In this document: in pieces, positions 33,894 to 45,332 of the stretch
How positions within the stretch are numbered: position 1 is the stretch's first letter
Layout: the number at the start of each line of letters is the position of its first letter
Assembly (NCBI GenBank): GCA_027924645.1
Contig: BSBN01001687.1
Location: 5,022,001-5,086,000, forward strand
DNA length: 64,000 bases
Origin: Cunninghamia lanceolata
Lineage: Eukaryota > Streptophyta > Pinopsida > Cupressales > Cupressaceae
Direction of reading: 5' to 3'
Notes under the pieces: model-generated
The model's input: only the letters and a program-made list of their open reading frames with translations
Told to the model about the DNA's origin: nothing
Databases searched by the model: none
Program-made: the position numbers and the translations under genes

Positions 33894-36800
33894 TTACATG
33901 AACTTGAGAATGTTTGCAAAACTTGTTTTTAATTGCACAAGTTCAGAGGCCCAAGTATTCTTCATTCCATCCAAAAGTGAGATGTGCCCACTTAGCAAAA
34001 ATTCATATGCTTCTGCCTTTTCCAGATCTAGAGGATCACTTGTGTAAAGTGTAGTCTGGGCTTCGGATAAGGCATTATGCATGGCTTCCAACTTGGGGGC
34101 AATCAATCCCTAGATTTCACACATCCTCTTCATAGTATTGATTTTCTCTTTTTCAAGTCCCTTTATTTCATCTGTCAAGCGAATGACTTGACATTCCTGG
34201 GTTATAGAGGAGGCAGATAGAGGATCAAAATTTTGAGATAGAACTGATATTTTTTGTTCTTATTCTTTTATCTTCTTCTCAACATCCTCATTGACTTTAG
34301 TCCATGATAAGAAAAACTTATATATATCTCCTCCATCACTTAGAGAATTTTGAATACTCTTTATGCTAATGCCTAGTATCAACCTATCACTCCTTATCAG
34401 ATTCTTAACTTGACTGAGTTTCTTATTAAAAAATTATTTCTAAACTTTTGCCTCTACAGAATTTTCAAAAGACTCAAAATGTGAGTTTAATGAACTTAAA
34501 AGATTTTTTAGATGGTCAGGGGGGGAATAATTTTGATTCTTCTGATAGGTTGGCATTAATTTTTCTAAAATTCCAATTGCAAGCCCAAGTAGCTCATAGT
34601 CCTCCATGTGGGACTTTAACATCTTTTCTCTAGCCTTTACTTGGGTGAATGATGCTATTTTCATCAGTTGAATTGGAGAGAGAGCATCTAGATTGGCTAG
34701 ACCTTGGAGTAGCTCAGGCTCATCAAGTTCAATCATTTCTTTTTCAAGAAGACCTTTACTGCATTTGCAGTGTCTCTTGTAGCCATTTTAGAACCATTCT
34801 TTTGTTCATCTAATTTTTTAACATCTGCTTTAGGTGCTTTAACATTTGCACCATCTTCTTATGCCTTATCATTCTTTCCTTTTACTTCCTCTTTCTCTAT
34901 TTGACTCTTCTCTGTGTTCTCACCAAAGGGACTCTTTCATGTTTGTTCATCACTCACTACCTGATCCAGAGGGCTCTGTGTGGTTGCAATATCCTCTTCT
35001 TTTCCAGAGTGGTCAAGTGGTGGAGTAACCCCTGCATCAATTATTCTGTCTACCATATCTATGTCCTCCTAATTAACTTGTTGCTCTTCCTGAACTTATC
35101 CAATATTTGGATTTGATGAATCAAGTCCATGATTGGTCTCCTCATGGATTAGTTCTAGAGGATCTAGAGTATTACTTTGGTCATCAATTGTCTTGTTAGC
35201 TTCTTCTTCAAGAGCTTCTTGTTCTGGAGTAGGAGGATTGTCTTCTTCAACTTCTTCTTCTAAAACAATATAGTATTTATTTTTTTTCCAAAGCCTTTCT
35301 CAGAATTTCCTCTATTTTCTTTGCAATTTCCTTAGTCTCACCAAGCATTAGCTTGTTCATCTGGACCTTGCTTCTAATTTATCTTTAACTTCTCTAAGGA
35401 TTTTATCTATTTCTTTTCTGGTCATTACAAGGCACAAAGAGGAGAGAATATATTCTCTGAGTTCTATGTCTTTACCCTTGGCTGCTTCTTTCCTCATTTC
35501 CATTACATTCCTCAAACTTTTAGGAAGTTCTTGTAATATTTCCAATAGGGCTCTATTGAATTTATTCAAATATATGATAACAACATCTTCTAAAATTTTC
35601 TTGTTTGCTTGATCAAGGTTGTCATAGTAGACTCTCATAGGTTTTAAATTTCCATGAATAGTGATTGTCCTTGTAATTTCATCAATAGTCATGGCGACTT
35701 TACTAGTTACTTTCTTTTTACTGGCCTTACTGCTTCCAGAAGGCTGATCTTTAGAGGTCTTTGAATTTTTGACCTTCTTAGATCTTATTTCTTTCACTTC
35801 TTCATCTTTCTTTGTTTCCTCATCATCTTGTGTCCTCTTGTGGGTTCTTGTTGCCTTGGTTTTCTTTCTTTTCCTTCCTTCACTGGGTAATTTTTCTTTA
35901 GTCTTAGGAGGAATGGGGGCTACAGTAGAGCTCCTAGTTGTACTTGTTTTGGTAGCAGTCTCTATTGGAGCACCTCCTTGATTCTTTTCTTTCTTTTCTT
36001 TCTCAATGTTCTCTAATCTTTCCCTGTTTTCCTTTACTACTTCTTTTGGTATACCTATGCTCTCCACATATGTTTCAACTTGATTGTTCACTTTTCTTTT
36101 CATTTATGGTTCCCTGAGTTTAATATGGATCTTAATATTTAGTTCTTCAAAAGTACCAAACCTTTCTACCCTAGTATCCTTAGGTTGTTTCAGCAAATGT
36201 TTTGCATACAACTCCAATACATCTTCCTGAACCTCATATCCCATGGGCATGACCCACACAATCCTTGGTTCTACTGCCTCCATCAAACACTGATCTATGT
36301 CTACCATGAAAGAGATTGTATCCTTATATTTCTCAACTATTGTTTTGGGGATCCATTCCCTAGAGTGCATCATGTTCTGAAAGTTCTTAAAGTAGCCCCA
36401 GAGAGCAGTTCTTTGGGCTTTTCCATCACCAAGGTTATATAGATAATCTCTAATTTGTATTGCTATAGGTTTGTCATTTGTCTAGACTAAGCCTCTTGAA
36501 TCTGGTAATTCATTCATAAAATAGAAGAATAAGCATATGACCAGCGTACCATATTTGAGGGAATTCTTCTTATCTTTTTTAACCTTTTGCAGATTCTCCA
36601 TCAGTTGGTTTAGTAACAGCTCACACAAATCATAATCTACATTTTCCTTTATCATCTAATATGCAACATAAATGGTTGTTTCAGAGACTGAATTCTCCCT
36701 GCTAGAGTGGTAGATCTTATAGCCGATTACCATTGAGGCAAACTTGACATACAGATCAATGATGTCATTGATAGTCATAGATCTCTTGTCAAACTTCGAT

Positions 36801-37272
36801 CCGGTGACTTCAAACATAGTTTGATTCTTCACTGCCTTTAATAGAGGTAGTCCACTAGTTGAGTGCAATCCAGTCACAACCCTAATGGCATCCTTGGTGA
36901 TCTTGAAGGGTTTCATCAACCATATAAAGTCATCATGTATTCTTCTTAGTACATACCGGACCCATTCATCCTCTTGAAAGATTGGAAAATGGATAACATG
37001 TGCAAGATGTTTATTTTCCATTGTTTTAAACTCAGGCTTGATGTCATAATTCTCATCCCTTAGATGGTTATCAAATCCAACATATTTGAGTTCCCAAATT
37101 CCTCAATGTTTGCGTGTATGTAAACCCTAATATCTTCCACATGTAGAACTCTGTACAGAACATCAGAAAAGGCTCCTAGCTGATCAACTTCTATAGACTT
37201 GTATGGATGTTTCTTGAATTTTGGTCGTGGCCTCTTAGTAACATCTACAACTAGTGGAGTAGCCATCTTCAA
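33894..37272 (-). pseudogene. Element D second ORF, unknown protein
   Basis: Minus-strand start near 37266 (MATPLVVDVTKRPRPKFKKH). Three frames succeed one another: 37272-37060, then 37021-35357 (with stops at 36656 and 36104), then about 35300-33894. Readable segments include YVLRRIHDDFIWLMKPFKIT, DAIRVVTGLHSTSGLPLLKA, TISFMVDIDQ, VERFGTFEELNIKIHIKL, then a long Lys/Glu/Thr-rich linker with nuclear-signal-like RKRKKTKATRTHKR, and a helical C-terminus. About 1100 codons in total. I do not recognise it; it resembles in style the plant-mobile-domain proteins carried by some retroelements. A homologous piece lies inverted at 39413-39607. Confidence 0.6.
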
Positions 37273-37714
37273 TAATGAAATTCAGAAAGATTTGCAAAAA
37301 ATACATCTTTTTCAGTTTAGGGTTTTGCTTTTAGTAGTCAGATGGGATTCTTTGAATTTGATCTTCACCTTTTGGTTTCTTGCAAGTTCTTTCTCTTACT
37401 TCACTCTTCTTCTATGTTCCAAAATGCAAGGTGTTTCAAATGATGAATGAAAAAGCCTTTTATGCCTTCGCAAAACCTAATTTGCTATTGTAATAAATGT
37501 GTTACTGTAATACATTTGGTTACTCTATTTGTTGTACAATTTTACATGAATTACTCCAAAATTTGCCATCTCCACCTTTTTCTACCAGAAATCCTTCCAA
37601 CTATTTTGATTCAATTCAAGGTACCTTTTCTTATTGTGCCAAATCCAGGCACTCACTTACTGGCTAGGGGAGATTGATTTGCAATGTTGTTCCCCCTGAG
37701 CTAAGGTTCTCAAA
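37273..37714 (-). other. Spacer between the two D ORFs
   Basis: Non-coding interval between the stop of the Gag-like ORF and the start of the second ORF. No recognisable promoter. Confidence 0.35.
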
Positions 37715-38904
37715 TCAATTCTCAGAGGAATTTTCAGCACCGGATTCTGGTGCAGATCTGTTACTATCATTTATACTTGTTTTCTTGACCCATATCTTGT
37801 TTATTTCATTCTGAGTCTCATTTGCATCAATTTTTTCTTTGCCTTTGTATTTTTTCTGCTCATCTGGTTTTCTGTTTACTGGACCTCTTCTTTTGGACAT
37901 TGTTCTTATTTCTGCAGAATTTTGGAATTTAACTAGTTTTATTGCAATTAAAGCACACAACATTTCCTTGATTTCCTCTTGATCTGCACTGATTAGCCAT
38001 GTGTCCAAATCCATTGTAATAAAAGCAGTAGCCATTGAAAGAGTTTCCATTTGAGTTATTTATTATCATATTTCCACATACATTGGATTTATGACCATAC
38101 CTTTTGCATTTGAAGCATTGACCGGAGAAGTCCATGGACCATGTTGATTTACTCTACTTCTGCACTAAGTAGCTCTATGACCATATTTATTGAAATTGAA
38201 ACAATTTCCATTGAATCACGGATATCTTTGAGCATTAGGCTATCTCGACGGAGGTTTTCTAGTTCTATCTCTCCTATTCCTTGGTTGAAAATTTTTCTGT
38301 CTAGATCCAAAGCTTTCACCTTTCTCATATCCAAGACCATGCTTGTCATCAACCCCTTTTTGTCCTTCGAGTAATGTTTCTAGTTTTGCTGGGCTTATCT
38401 TGAACTTTTCTTTATATTCATTTACAACTTCTAGGTCATGTTTGAGTATGACAATTTGCCTTTCAAGTTCTTTCTCATTGTCTCTACTTTCTTGTAGATC
38501 AAACTCTAGATGTCTAGCTATTCTGTCCAATTTGCAATATTCTTCAATTCTTTCTTTTAGTTTTTGATTAATCTCTTCTACAATTTTCTTCCTATCCTGA
38601 CTTTCTTTGGTTTGCCTCATCACCTCGAATTCCATTTCAATTTTAGAATAGTAACTTCTTTTGATAGCTTCTCACATTCCTTTGTCGTTTCTTCCAAAGC
38701 TTCATTCATGCCATTTTCTTTAGGTAAACTAGATAGATGCAGAAGTAGCTCCTTTTTCCTTTGAAGAGACTTCTTTAATTTGTCTTTCAGCATTTCAATG
38801 GTGTCATTAGCATCTTTGAGTTCAAGTTTGAGATTACTAGTTTCTTCTTTTGACTGAACAAGCTCTTCTAGGGCCACCTAAAGTTGATCCTTGAATGAAC
38901 CCAT
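37715..38904 (-). pseudogene. Element D Gag-like protein: coiled coil plus CCHC knuckles
   Basis: Start chosen at ATG 38904 (MGSFKDQL), 47 bases after the primer site. A long heptad-rich segment follows (ALEELVQSKEETSNLKLELK, then KLKERIEEYCKLDRIARHLE), then GYEKGESFGSRQ, as in the C-terminal half of Copia-type Gag proteins. A frame with Cys-His knuckles starts at 38135: CFKCKRYGHKSNVC intact, CFYYNGFGHMANQC lacking one Cys, and CFNCNKTS followed by a stop where His is expected. The basic end (KKYKGKEKIDANE) stops at 37715. The N-terminal Gag core expected in a full Copia Gag is absent. Confidence 0.75.
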
Positions 38905-38950
38905 TTGAAACTTCTTCCAAGATATTTAAACCCATTTTAAAAGGAACCTT

Positions 38951-38962
38951 GCTCTGATACCA
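38951..38962 (-). promoter_or_regulatory. Primer-binding site of element D
   Basis: On the minus strand TGGTATCAGAGC, two bases from the LTR edge at 38965. It fixes D orientation. Confidence 0.88.
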
Positions 38963-38964
38963 AT

Positions 38965-39134
38965 TGTTGGATTAGGTCCGGACAACTGAGAGGGGGGTGA
39001 ATTAGTTGTCACACATTTACAACTTTTTCTTCCTTTAATCTGTCTTTACAACTTATAATCAAATTAATGAAATAAACATTTCAACATCACATAAGCAAAA
39101 ACATAAATAACACACTTGACACCAAGATTTTTGA
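38965..39134 (-). repeat. Partial 5' LTR of element D
   Basis: Matches the left 170 bases of 32541-33646 and then breaks off after CCAAGATTTTTGATG into unrelated sequence. Confidence 0.85.
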
Positions 39135-39824
39135 TGCTAAGGGAGAAGCTACTAAAAAACCTACAGGAAAAAAAGCTTGAACTACAATTTTAGGTATGAA
39201 ACCTTAATTATATGCCTTGCCTTTTATTTTATGAATGTGAGCTACCAAATTATGGGGGTAAAATATGGCAACAAGATAGAATAGTAGTAGCACAAATAAA
39301 ACAATATGGAACAATCTTCAAAGACAAACCATTGTACACTACTATATAGTGGAGGTTCTTCAAGGCCCTATAGGATAAGATTCAAGAAAGAGAGCAGATA
39401 CAATATGAGTCAGTGAAATACTATGCAAATCACATAACTTTCATGGTGGATAAGGACTATACCTATATGGAGGCAGTAGAACCTAGGACATCATGGATAC
39501 CTAGGCTACCCTATGAGATAACAACACAAGAAATAGATGCATATGGAAAGGCTTTCCTAAGAAACCCAAAAGACCTAAATGTGGAGAGGTTTGGGACATA
39601 CAAATAATTCATGGATAAACTACATAAGAAAGAGGTAGAGTCCTAAACATGTAGAGGAACATAAGGAAAAACTACATTCATGGTGGGATATTCCAATGTA
39701 GCCTAGTTCATCTGCACTACAAACTGGTGCAACATTACCAAAGGTCAATACTACTAGTACACTACACACAATAAGGTCTAGGAGGTTAGATTCAACAACC
39801 CCTTTCATTCATTTTGTAGAACCT
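39135..39824 (+). pseudogene. Inverted fragment of a D-like second ORF
   Basis: Plus-strand frame 39413-39607 reads HITFMVDKDYTYMEAVEPRT and LNVERFGTYK. It is clearly homologous to the minus-strand ORF of D at 36104-36373 (ISFMVDIDQCLMEAVEPRI, TRVERFGTFEE) but too diverged to be copied from this D. It continues with TIRSRRLDSTTPFIHFVEP up to the next LTR edge. It lies between a partial and a full D-type LTR in the wrong orientation, so it marks a rearrangement. Confidence 0.8.
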
Positions 39825-40936
39825 ATTGGAAATAGGATAGACAACTGAGATGGGGGATGAATCAGTTGTCTCAAAACTTTGGAACTTTCTACAATTAATT
39901 CTTTCTTTTACCACTTAATAGCAATTCAATAACTTAACCATAAAAATAACAATCATAAGTGTAAGAGCAGCAATACAAAAACACACTTGACACCAAGATT
40001 TTTAACGTGGAAAGCCTGTAAAGGGAAAAACCATGGTGGGGGTTAACCCACAAGAATTAATACACAGTTAAAAGTATTTTACAAATGGGAATGCACATGC
40101 ATTCAAGCTCACTACCCAGAGCTCACTGCTCAATTGGAGGCTCACTGCCTATGAAAGTATTACAAGGGAACAATAGAGATTTGAACTAATCAATAGCATC
40201 TACCTATGCAAGAGTTTTAGTTCCAATTAAGCACACAAACTGATCTTACACATTTCATCTTTGCTCTGCTCTTCTTACTGTTCTGCCTTCATTCACACTT
40301 TTTATTTCTACTCTTCTCACATACACCATCTTCACATATATACACACCAAATCATTCAATTTCATTAGCTATATATATCTGCAACATGATCTAAAATCAT
40401 TCTAATAGTCAGCTTCAACAACACTTAGAACTTTTATGAATGCTCTACTCTGTCAGCTAGATCTATGCAAAAGTTGAGGTGCAGACCAAAACTTGATCTT
40501 GGAAATCATCACTCATGTCGGCCACTATCACTGATCATCACCATTTGTCCAACAAACAACTTCCATACATCTAGAATCAAGATATTCTGTAGGGTCTGCC
40601 TGTTCTTCTTCCGTTTTCTTTATCATACTAGAACCCAGTACTCAGATGCTGATATCTTTTGAATCCTTCATCAACGGAGGACAAAACTCTAGATTTAGAG
40701 TGTCTCTGCAATACTGTCAACTACCTTAGGTCCATAACAAACCATGCCTTTCCACTAGATAGATCTGGATCAAGATACCAGACTCTGTTACTACTCTGTT
40801 CTTTACTGCCTGGACTTAGATAAATTTTGATTCTGGCTTCCGGTATGAACAACTTGTGTTATGCGGATGTTTGGGATGATCTTAGTTGTCATCAATGACA
40901 ACACCTATAAACTCTAAGCAATTTCTCTTGCCAATA
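39825..40936 (-). repeat. Full D-type LTR at the right end of D
   Basis: 1112 bases, plus-strand edges TATTGGAAATAGG and TTGCCAATA. Relative to TG...CA, both ends have changed to TA, consistent with C-to-T decay on either strand. It aligns throughout with 32541-33646. Confidence 0.85.
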
Positions 40937-41295
40937 TTTATCTCTTAGTATACCTCATCCTTCCAAACAAGCCTATCATTATCCTATTGTCATAAGCTTT
41001 GTCATAAGTATTACACCTAGAATGGGGCATGTTGTTCCTATGCGACATAGTCTTTGGAGATCACATCCTAGCTCCCTTATAATGCCTACATCCCTTCCAC
41101 TATCTCCTATCCTTTTATCTATCCATTCATCATGAGCTTTCCATGGCCTGTTGTTTTATCCATTCACCTATCATGGGCCTTCCACTTCATTTAATATCAG
41201 TCATCCATTCATCCAATCCTACATTAGCCTTGCACCTAGACTTGGTTTTCCTTATCATTGGTATCTAGCACAAAGGCTACCCAAATTATCATCCA
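40937..41295 (+). other. Element E tail, proximal part
   Basis: CT-rich non-coding sequence resuming element E after D. Short open frames have no recognisable content. Confidence 0.35.
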
Positions 41296-41805
41296 TTGAG
41301 AACCCCAAAACATTTCAAAAACTCCAAAAAAAACAAAACATTCCAAAACTCAAAAAAAATCACAACATTTCAAAAAATCCAAAAAAATAAAAACATTTTC
41401 AAAATCCAAAAAAATCAAAACATTTTTAAAATCCAAAAGAATCAAAATATTTTCAAAATCCAAAAAAAATCAAATATTCCCAAAAATACAAAAAAATCAA
41501 ATATCCAACAAAAAAACAACCCAAGCAATAAAATCTATCCAATCATTCAATCAAATCAATTCTTCCAATCACCAACTTCAAATCAATCATCCTTATCAAT
41601 TCAATCAAATCATTCCAACCAAATCAATTCTTCCAATCAATTCAATCAATCAAAACAATCTTTATCAACTTCTAATCAATTCAATTCATCATCATTATTC
41701 AATCAAATCAAATCCATCAAATCATTCCAAGCAATGATCCAAAATGCAAATCAATCATCAATCCATACCAATCAAGTTAATCAGTCTTGCCAAATTATAC
41801 AATAG
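41296..41805. repeat. Low-complexity repeat block in E tail
   Basis: About 41300-41520 is built from degenerate ~26-base units (CAAAATCCAAAAAAATCAAAA-like), then ~280 bases of TCAATCAAAT/CCAATC phrases. It stays open as a Lys/Asn/Gln/Ser-only frame, which I read as a by-product of repeat composition. Tandem repeats just before the 3' LTR are known from several plant gypsy families. Confidence 0.7.
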
Positions 41806-41964
41806 CATCAATGGTCTTGATCCTAATCTTGCTGTCAACCAGATCAATCAATCAATCATCATCCCTAATCCTAGTGTTGTTCTTGGGATACATCATTCCC
41901 ATATCAAAAACACAATCCTCATGTTGTTCTTGGGATAAATCATTCCCACATCAATAATGTTATC

Positions 41965-41996
<32 letters not shown>

Positions 41997-42475
41997 TTTA
42001 CAGCTTGACAAGGGCTATACCTTGTTTGTTTTTGTATCATTTGTGCTAGCTTGCTTTCTTTCTTGTGTGTGTTATCATTTTTATCTTGCACTTGCATCAA
42101 ATTTGAATCATTCCCAGCTAATATTCATATCATGTATCTAGACAAGGTTGTATTACGCTGGGGCATGAGACACATAATCACCTTGGTCCTTATACCTTGG
42201 TGCATAATTTATGGTGCTATATCAAACATCATGGTTGCTCACTTTCATTGCAGCATAACACATCCTTCCCTTTCTTCTATCCATTCCTTATCTTTCTTCC
42301 TTGATCAATCCCTTTCATTTTGAGAGTCTACCTGTGTTTGTCCAACTTGCCTATCCTCTCGAGGGGGCATCATCATCCTATCCTTTCATCTTCTATCCAT
42401 ACCTTAACTTCTTTGAAATTATGTTACTTGACATAAATCTCATAATCTCGAACATCATCTCAAAGAGGGGCAAAA
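41806..42475 (+). other. Element E tail, distal part with microsatellite
   Basis: Holds a TCAA microsatellite at about 41966-41994 and no coding frame. It ends in the purine-rich AAAGAGGGGCAAAA that serves as polypurine tract before the LTR at 42476. Confidence 0.6.
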
Positions 42476-43311
42476 TGTAGATAGCTGAATTTGACCATAT
42501 CTTATGACATTACATTTTGACATTTTCTTCTAGGTCCCCTTCATGACCCCTTCCATCACTCTAATTAGTTAAATAAATTATATTTATTTAACTAATTCCT
42601 CTCATCCATTTGTCCTTCTCTTTCATCAAATTAAATAAATCTTATTTATTTAATTCCATTTGTCCTCCATTTACACCAAATTAAATAAATCTTATTTATT
42701 TAATCTCATTTTCCTCCATCATCCAATTTAAATAAATTAAATATTTATTTACATTCCACATGTCTCTAATAATTTAAATAATTTTATTATTTAAATTACT
42801 TATCCCCACATATATCTCTATTTTCATCATCATTCATTGTGTGTCATAAGCACGTCCTCTCCAAAATAAATAAAAAAATCCCATTTATTCCCACTATTCT
42901 CCTAATTTTGGCTACCTGGCATACCCCTTTATTGTGAGTCGTATGAAGCACTAAAATCAACTTTTAATCCTAGCCATACATATCACATAATTGACTTTTA
43001 ATCTTGGCCATCGAATCATATCAGACTTTCCTATAAATCAAACCTCTCACAAGTAATTTGATCATGGAGCATTTGAGTACTGTTATGTTGCTACAACAGT
43101 GAGCAACCAACATTCCTCCATCAACAATTCTTTGAAATCTTGCATTCTCATGCGAGGTTGAGAAGATTAATGGAGATAAATTGAGTTTAGCATGGATTTG
43201 GGTTTGAATTCACTTGTTATTTTGATTTTCATGTTTTCTCATACTCTATTGTGCTAGTTAGGGTTTGATATTTTGTTGTTTTAGTTTTAAATCTAATTTT
43301 CTCTAACTACA
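42476..43311 (+). repeat. 3' LTR of element E
   Basis: 836 bases, TGTAGATAGC to ACTACA, with five AT-rich palindromes at about 42565-42800 and TATAAAT at 43032-43038. The second half aligns very well with 22340-22825; the first half aligns loosely because the palindrome block differs. Confidence 0.92.
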
Positions 43312-43735
43312 ATTCTTAACAACTCTAATAGTTGTACTAGGGGCCATGTTTAACAAACCAAATGCAATTGCTAACTTTTCACTATGGTGGCAGATAAATG
43401 ATTCTTTTTTCTTCTATTCCATAGCATTAAGTAAAAGTCTTGAATTTGGAAATACCCTACTGCCTTGATTTGCCAAGGCAATTTCTCCAATTTTGCATAG
43501 CTCTCCCATGTTTGTGGATGTGATCTATCTCCTACACAAAAAAGCATGTACCATTTTATGCCATTCAATCCAACTACATGCAAGTATCTTTTTAATTCAT
43601 CTATCTTTCATCAATCTCCTTATTATTTAAACCTCACCACACCTGCCCACTTCTGCATAGATGTTTTATAGAACATAAGTTGCAGCATTTTTAGGATCCA
43701 ACTAAAAAAGTAGTGTTGCTGGAATATGTAGCCTA
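43312..43735 (-). pseudogene. PPR-DYW pseudogene, E/E+ and DYW start
   Basis: Minus-strand reading gives LDPKNAATYVL, NIYAEVGRCGEV, RRLMKDR, ACSWIEWNGIKW, FCVGDRSHPQTWESYAKLEK, then after a frame change CHHSEKLAIAFGLLNMAPST and TIRVVKN, where element E begins. This is the E, E+ and first part of the DYW domain of organelle C-to-U editing factors; the deaminase-like HSE motif is present. Stops and frameshifts make it a pseudogene. Upstream PPR repeats were not found beyond about 43735. It joins to 22030-21891 across E. Confidence 0.9.
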
Positions 43736-44125
43736 CATTCAAATTCTAAATTCTGGGAAATTATATACAGTAAATAGATTGATGATTGTTTGGATAGTGA
43801 AATTATTAAATTTCTTAGAAATTAACTAAAATATCTTGTCTTGAAATATCTCGAAGGATTATTTTAATTAAAGAGGATTTTGTGATTATTTTTGTAACAA
43901 TGATTAACGATGATTTTACAGTGTAGCTAGGTTGCTATTTTCATTCAAGATATAAGTCACCAAAGACAAGCACATACCAAGAAGATGGTACGCTACTTCA
44001 AACCCTCAACCTCACTTAGTTTAGTATGCTTACATGGGGATATTAAGGAAGTTGCTAAACAATTAATATATATCATTTGTTGTTTGTGAAGGAAAATCTT
44101 GTGAGATCCAATATGGTAGTGGATC
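43736..44125. other. Sequence between PPR fragment and solo LTR
   Basis: No supported coding region. A short plus-strand phrase near 44010-44060 (SLVCLHGDIKEVAKQL) slightly resembles the start of PPR proteins but is too short to call. Confidence 0.3.
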
Positions 44126-45332
44126 TGACGCAGAGCAACATAGTGGAAGCATTTAAAATAGGGTGAAAATACCCATCAACCCATAATACCAGCAGTAAAT
44201 GCTCACATAGCTTTCAAAATCCCTTCGCAAATTTCAAATCATACCTAAATACATTCATTCTTGCTATCAGCAAGATAATCTACTATCGGCCACTCCAAGC
44301 GTTCTTCCACCGATACCAACAATCATTCCGATGACCTTCACCTTTATCTTCTGTCGGCCGGACTTACTTTTTCAGCCAAACTTTCTCCTCAGTCTCTGAT
44401 ATCCAATCTCATACCGATATGCATAAACATAAGACTTCATCTTTGCATGTACATTGTTTAACCTGTTAACACCAGTAACCCTTTGTATCTTCTTCCCTTT
44501 CGACTAATACAGCCAGTCATTACTTACATCTTACACCAATGCATATTGACAATGCATATTCGCAACATACATAGGTGGCATACAACCCGCCGATATACAA
44601 ATGATGGATACACATAAAATGTCTGTGACATACAAATGAGGGATATACATAAAATGACACTCACCCTATATGTTTAACAACTGTTGTCCATACAAGCCGA
44701 TATACTTATCTCCAAACTTCACCTTCGGTCAATGCACTGATGCACTAACCCTCATACATGCATTACTTTGTAGGATTCATACAAAATGTCTTCGCATACA
44801 TTTGTGATATATTCACAATTTGTATAAACATGAACCTTATGCCAACAACCTCCTTTTGCACCAATTGTAACCGAACAACACACAAAAAATAACTAATTCC
44901 TATTGAACAGAAAATAAACTAATAACACGGAGGTCATTCCACTGATTTTGAAGAAATCTTAACTAGTGGAATGACTCCAAATGATATTCTTGTAATTAGA
45001 CCAGAAACACAAAATTTATTCCTTCCTCAGAAATTATACATACAATCTATTCTTCTTCTCTCTACTCTATCCATCTACGAATACAGACTCAACTATTTAA
45101 AGAATCACTCACATGTTGAGAGTTACAAAAGGTGGAAAGCGAACCGTTCCTCAACCACCTCTGCCAAATAGTTACACTTCTTGTTTGGTTACAATTTCTT
45201 TTAATGGCAACTCAACATTATGCTATACTCGGCCAGATATGACTCTATATGGCATGAAGGCCTTACAATATTACATTTAGACAAAACTAAAAATGCAAGG
45301 AATATTTAGATTCTCGAGGTGCTCTTGCACCA
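44126..45332 (-). mobile_element. Solo LTR, minus orientation
   Basis: Plus-strand edges TGACGCAGAGCAAC and GCTCTTGCACCA, flanked by GGATC at 44121-44125 and 45333-45337. On the minus strand it starts TGGTGCAAGAGCACC, like the start of 29275-30094. It is ~380 bases longer than the two related solo LTRs. Confidence 0.88.

Larger units (their letters stand above)
32541..40936 (-). mobile_element. Element D: minus-strand LTR element with Gag-like and unknown ORFs, no pol
   Basis: Left LTR 32541-33646 (this is the 3' LTR in its own sense); right LTR region 38965-40936, rearranged. The flanks GTTAT (32536-32540) and TTTAT (40937-40941) match at four of five bases. Minus-strand primer site at 38951-38962 and polypurine tract (plus-strand ATCTCCCCCTTTGG) at 33647-33660 are adjacent to the LTRs. 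The interior encodes a coiled-coil/CCHC protein then a long second ORF; no protease, RT or integrase. Inserted in the tail of element E. Confidence 0.85.
22031..43311 (+). mobile_element. Element E: large pol-less LTR retrotransposon (LARD-like) with nested insertions
   Basis: LTRs 22031-22825 and 42476-43311 share TATA-proximal and 3' regions, start TGTAGA and end CTACA. Flanks are GTTCT (22026-22030) and ATTCT (43312-43316), one base different. Host PPR coding continues across the two flanks, independently proving a single insertion. After removing the solo LTR 25218-26615, F (27033-30628) and D (32541-40936), about 7.9 kb remains: leader, one degraded ORF, AT-rich tail, no RT or integrase. 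It would have needed another element's enzymes. I do not recognise the family. Confidence 0.88.

Noticed and set aside
35769..35981. Hydrophobic plus-strand frame that looks like a membrane segment
   Set aside because: It is the antisense of the Lys/Glu-rich linker of the D second ORF.
41296..41805. A 169-codon Lys/Asn/Gln/Ser frame
   Set aside because: It is generated by A-rich tandem repeats and has no complex sequence; treated as repeat, not a gene.
44010..44060. Plus-strand phrase resembling the N-terminus of a PPR protein
   Set aside because: Too short, opposite strand to the PPR-DYW fragment, and no repeats follow.
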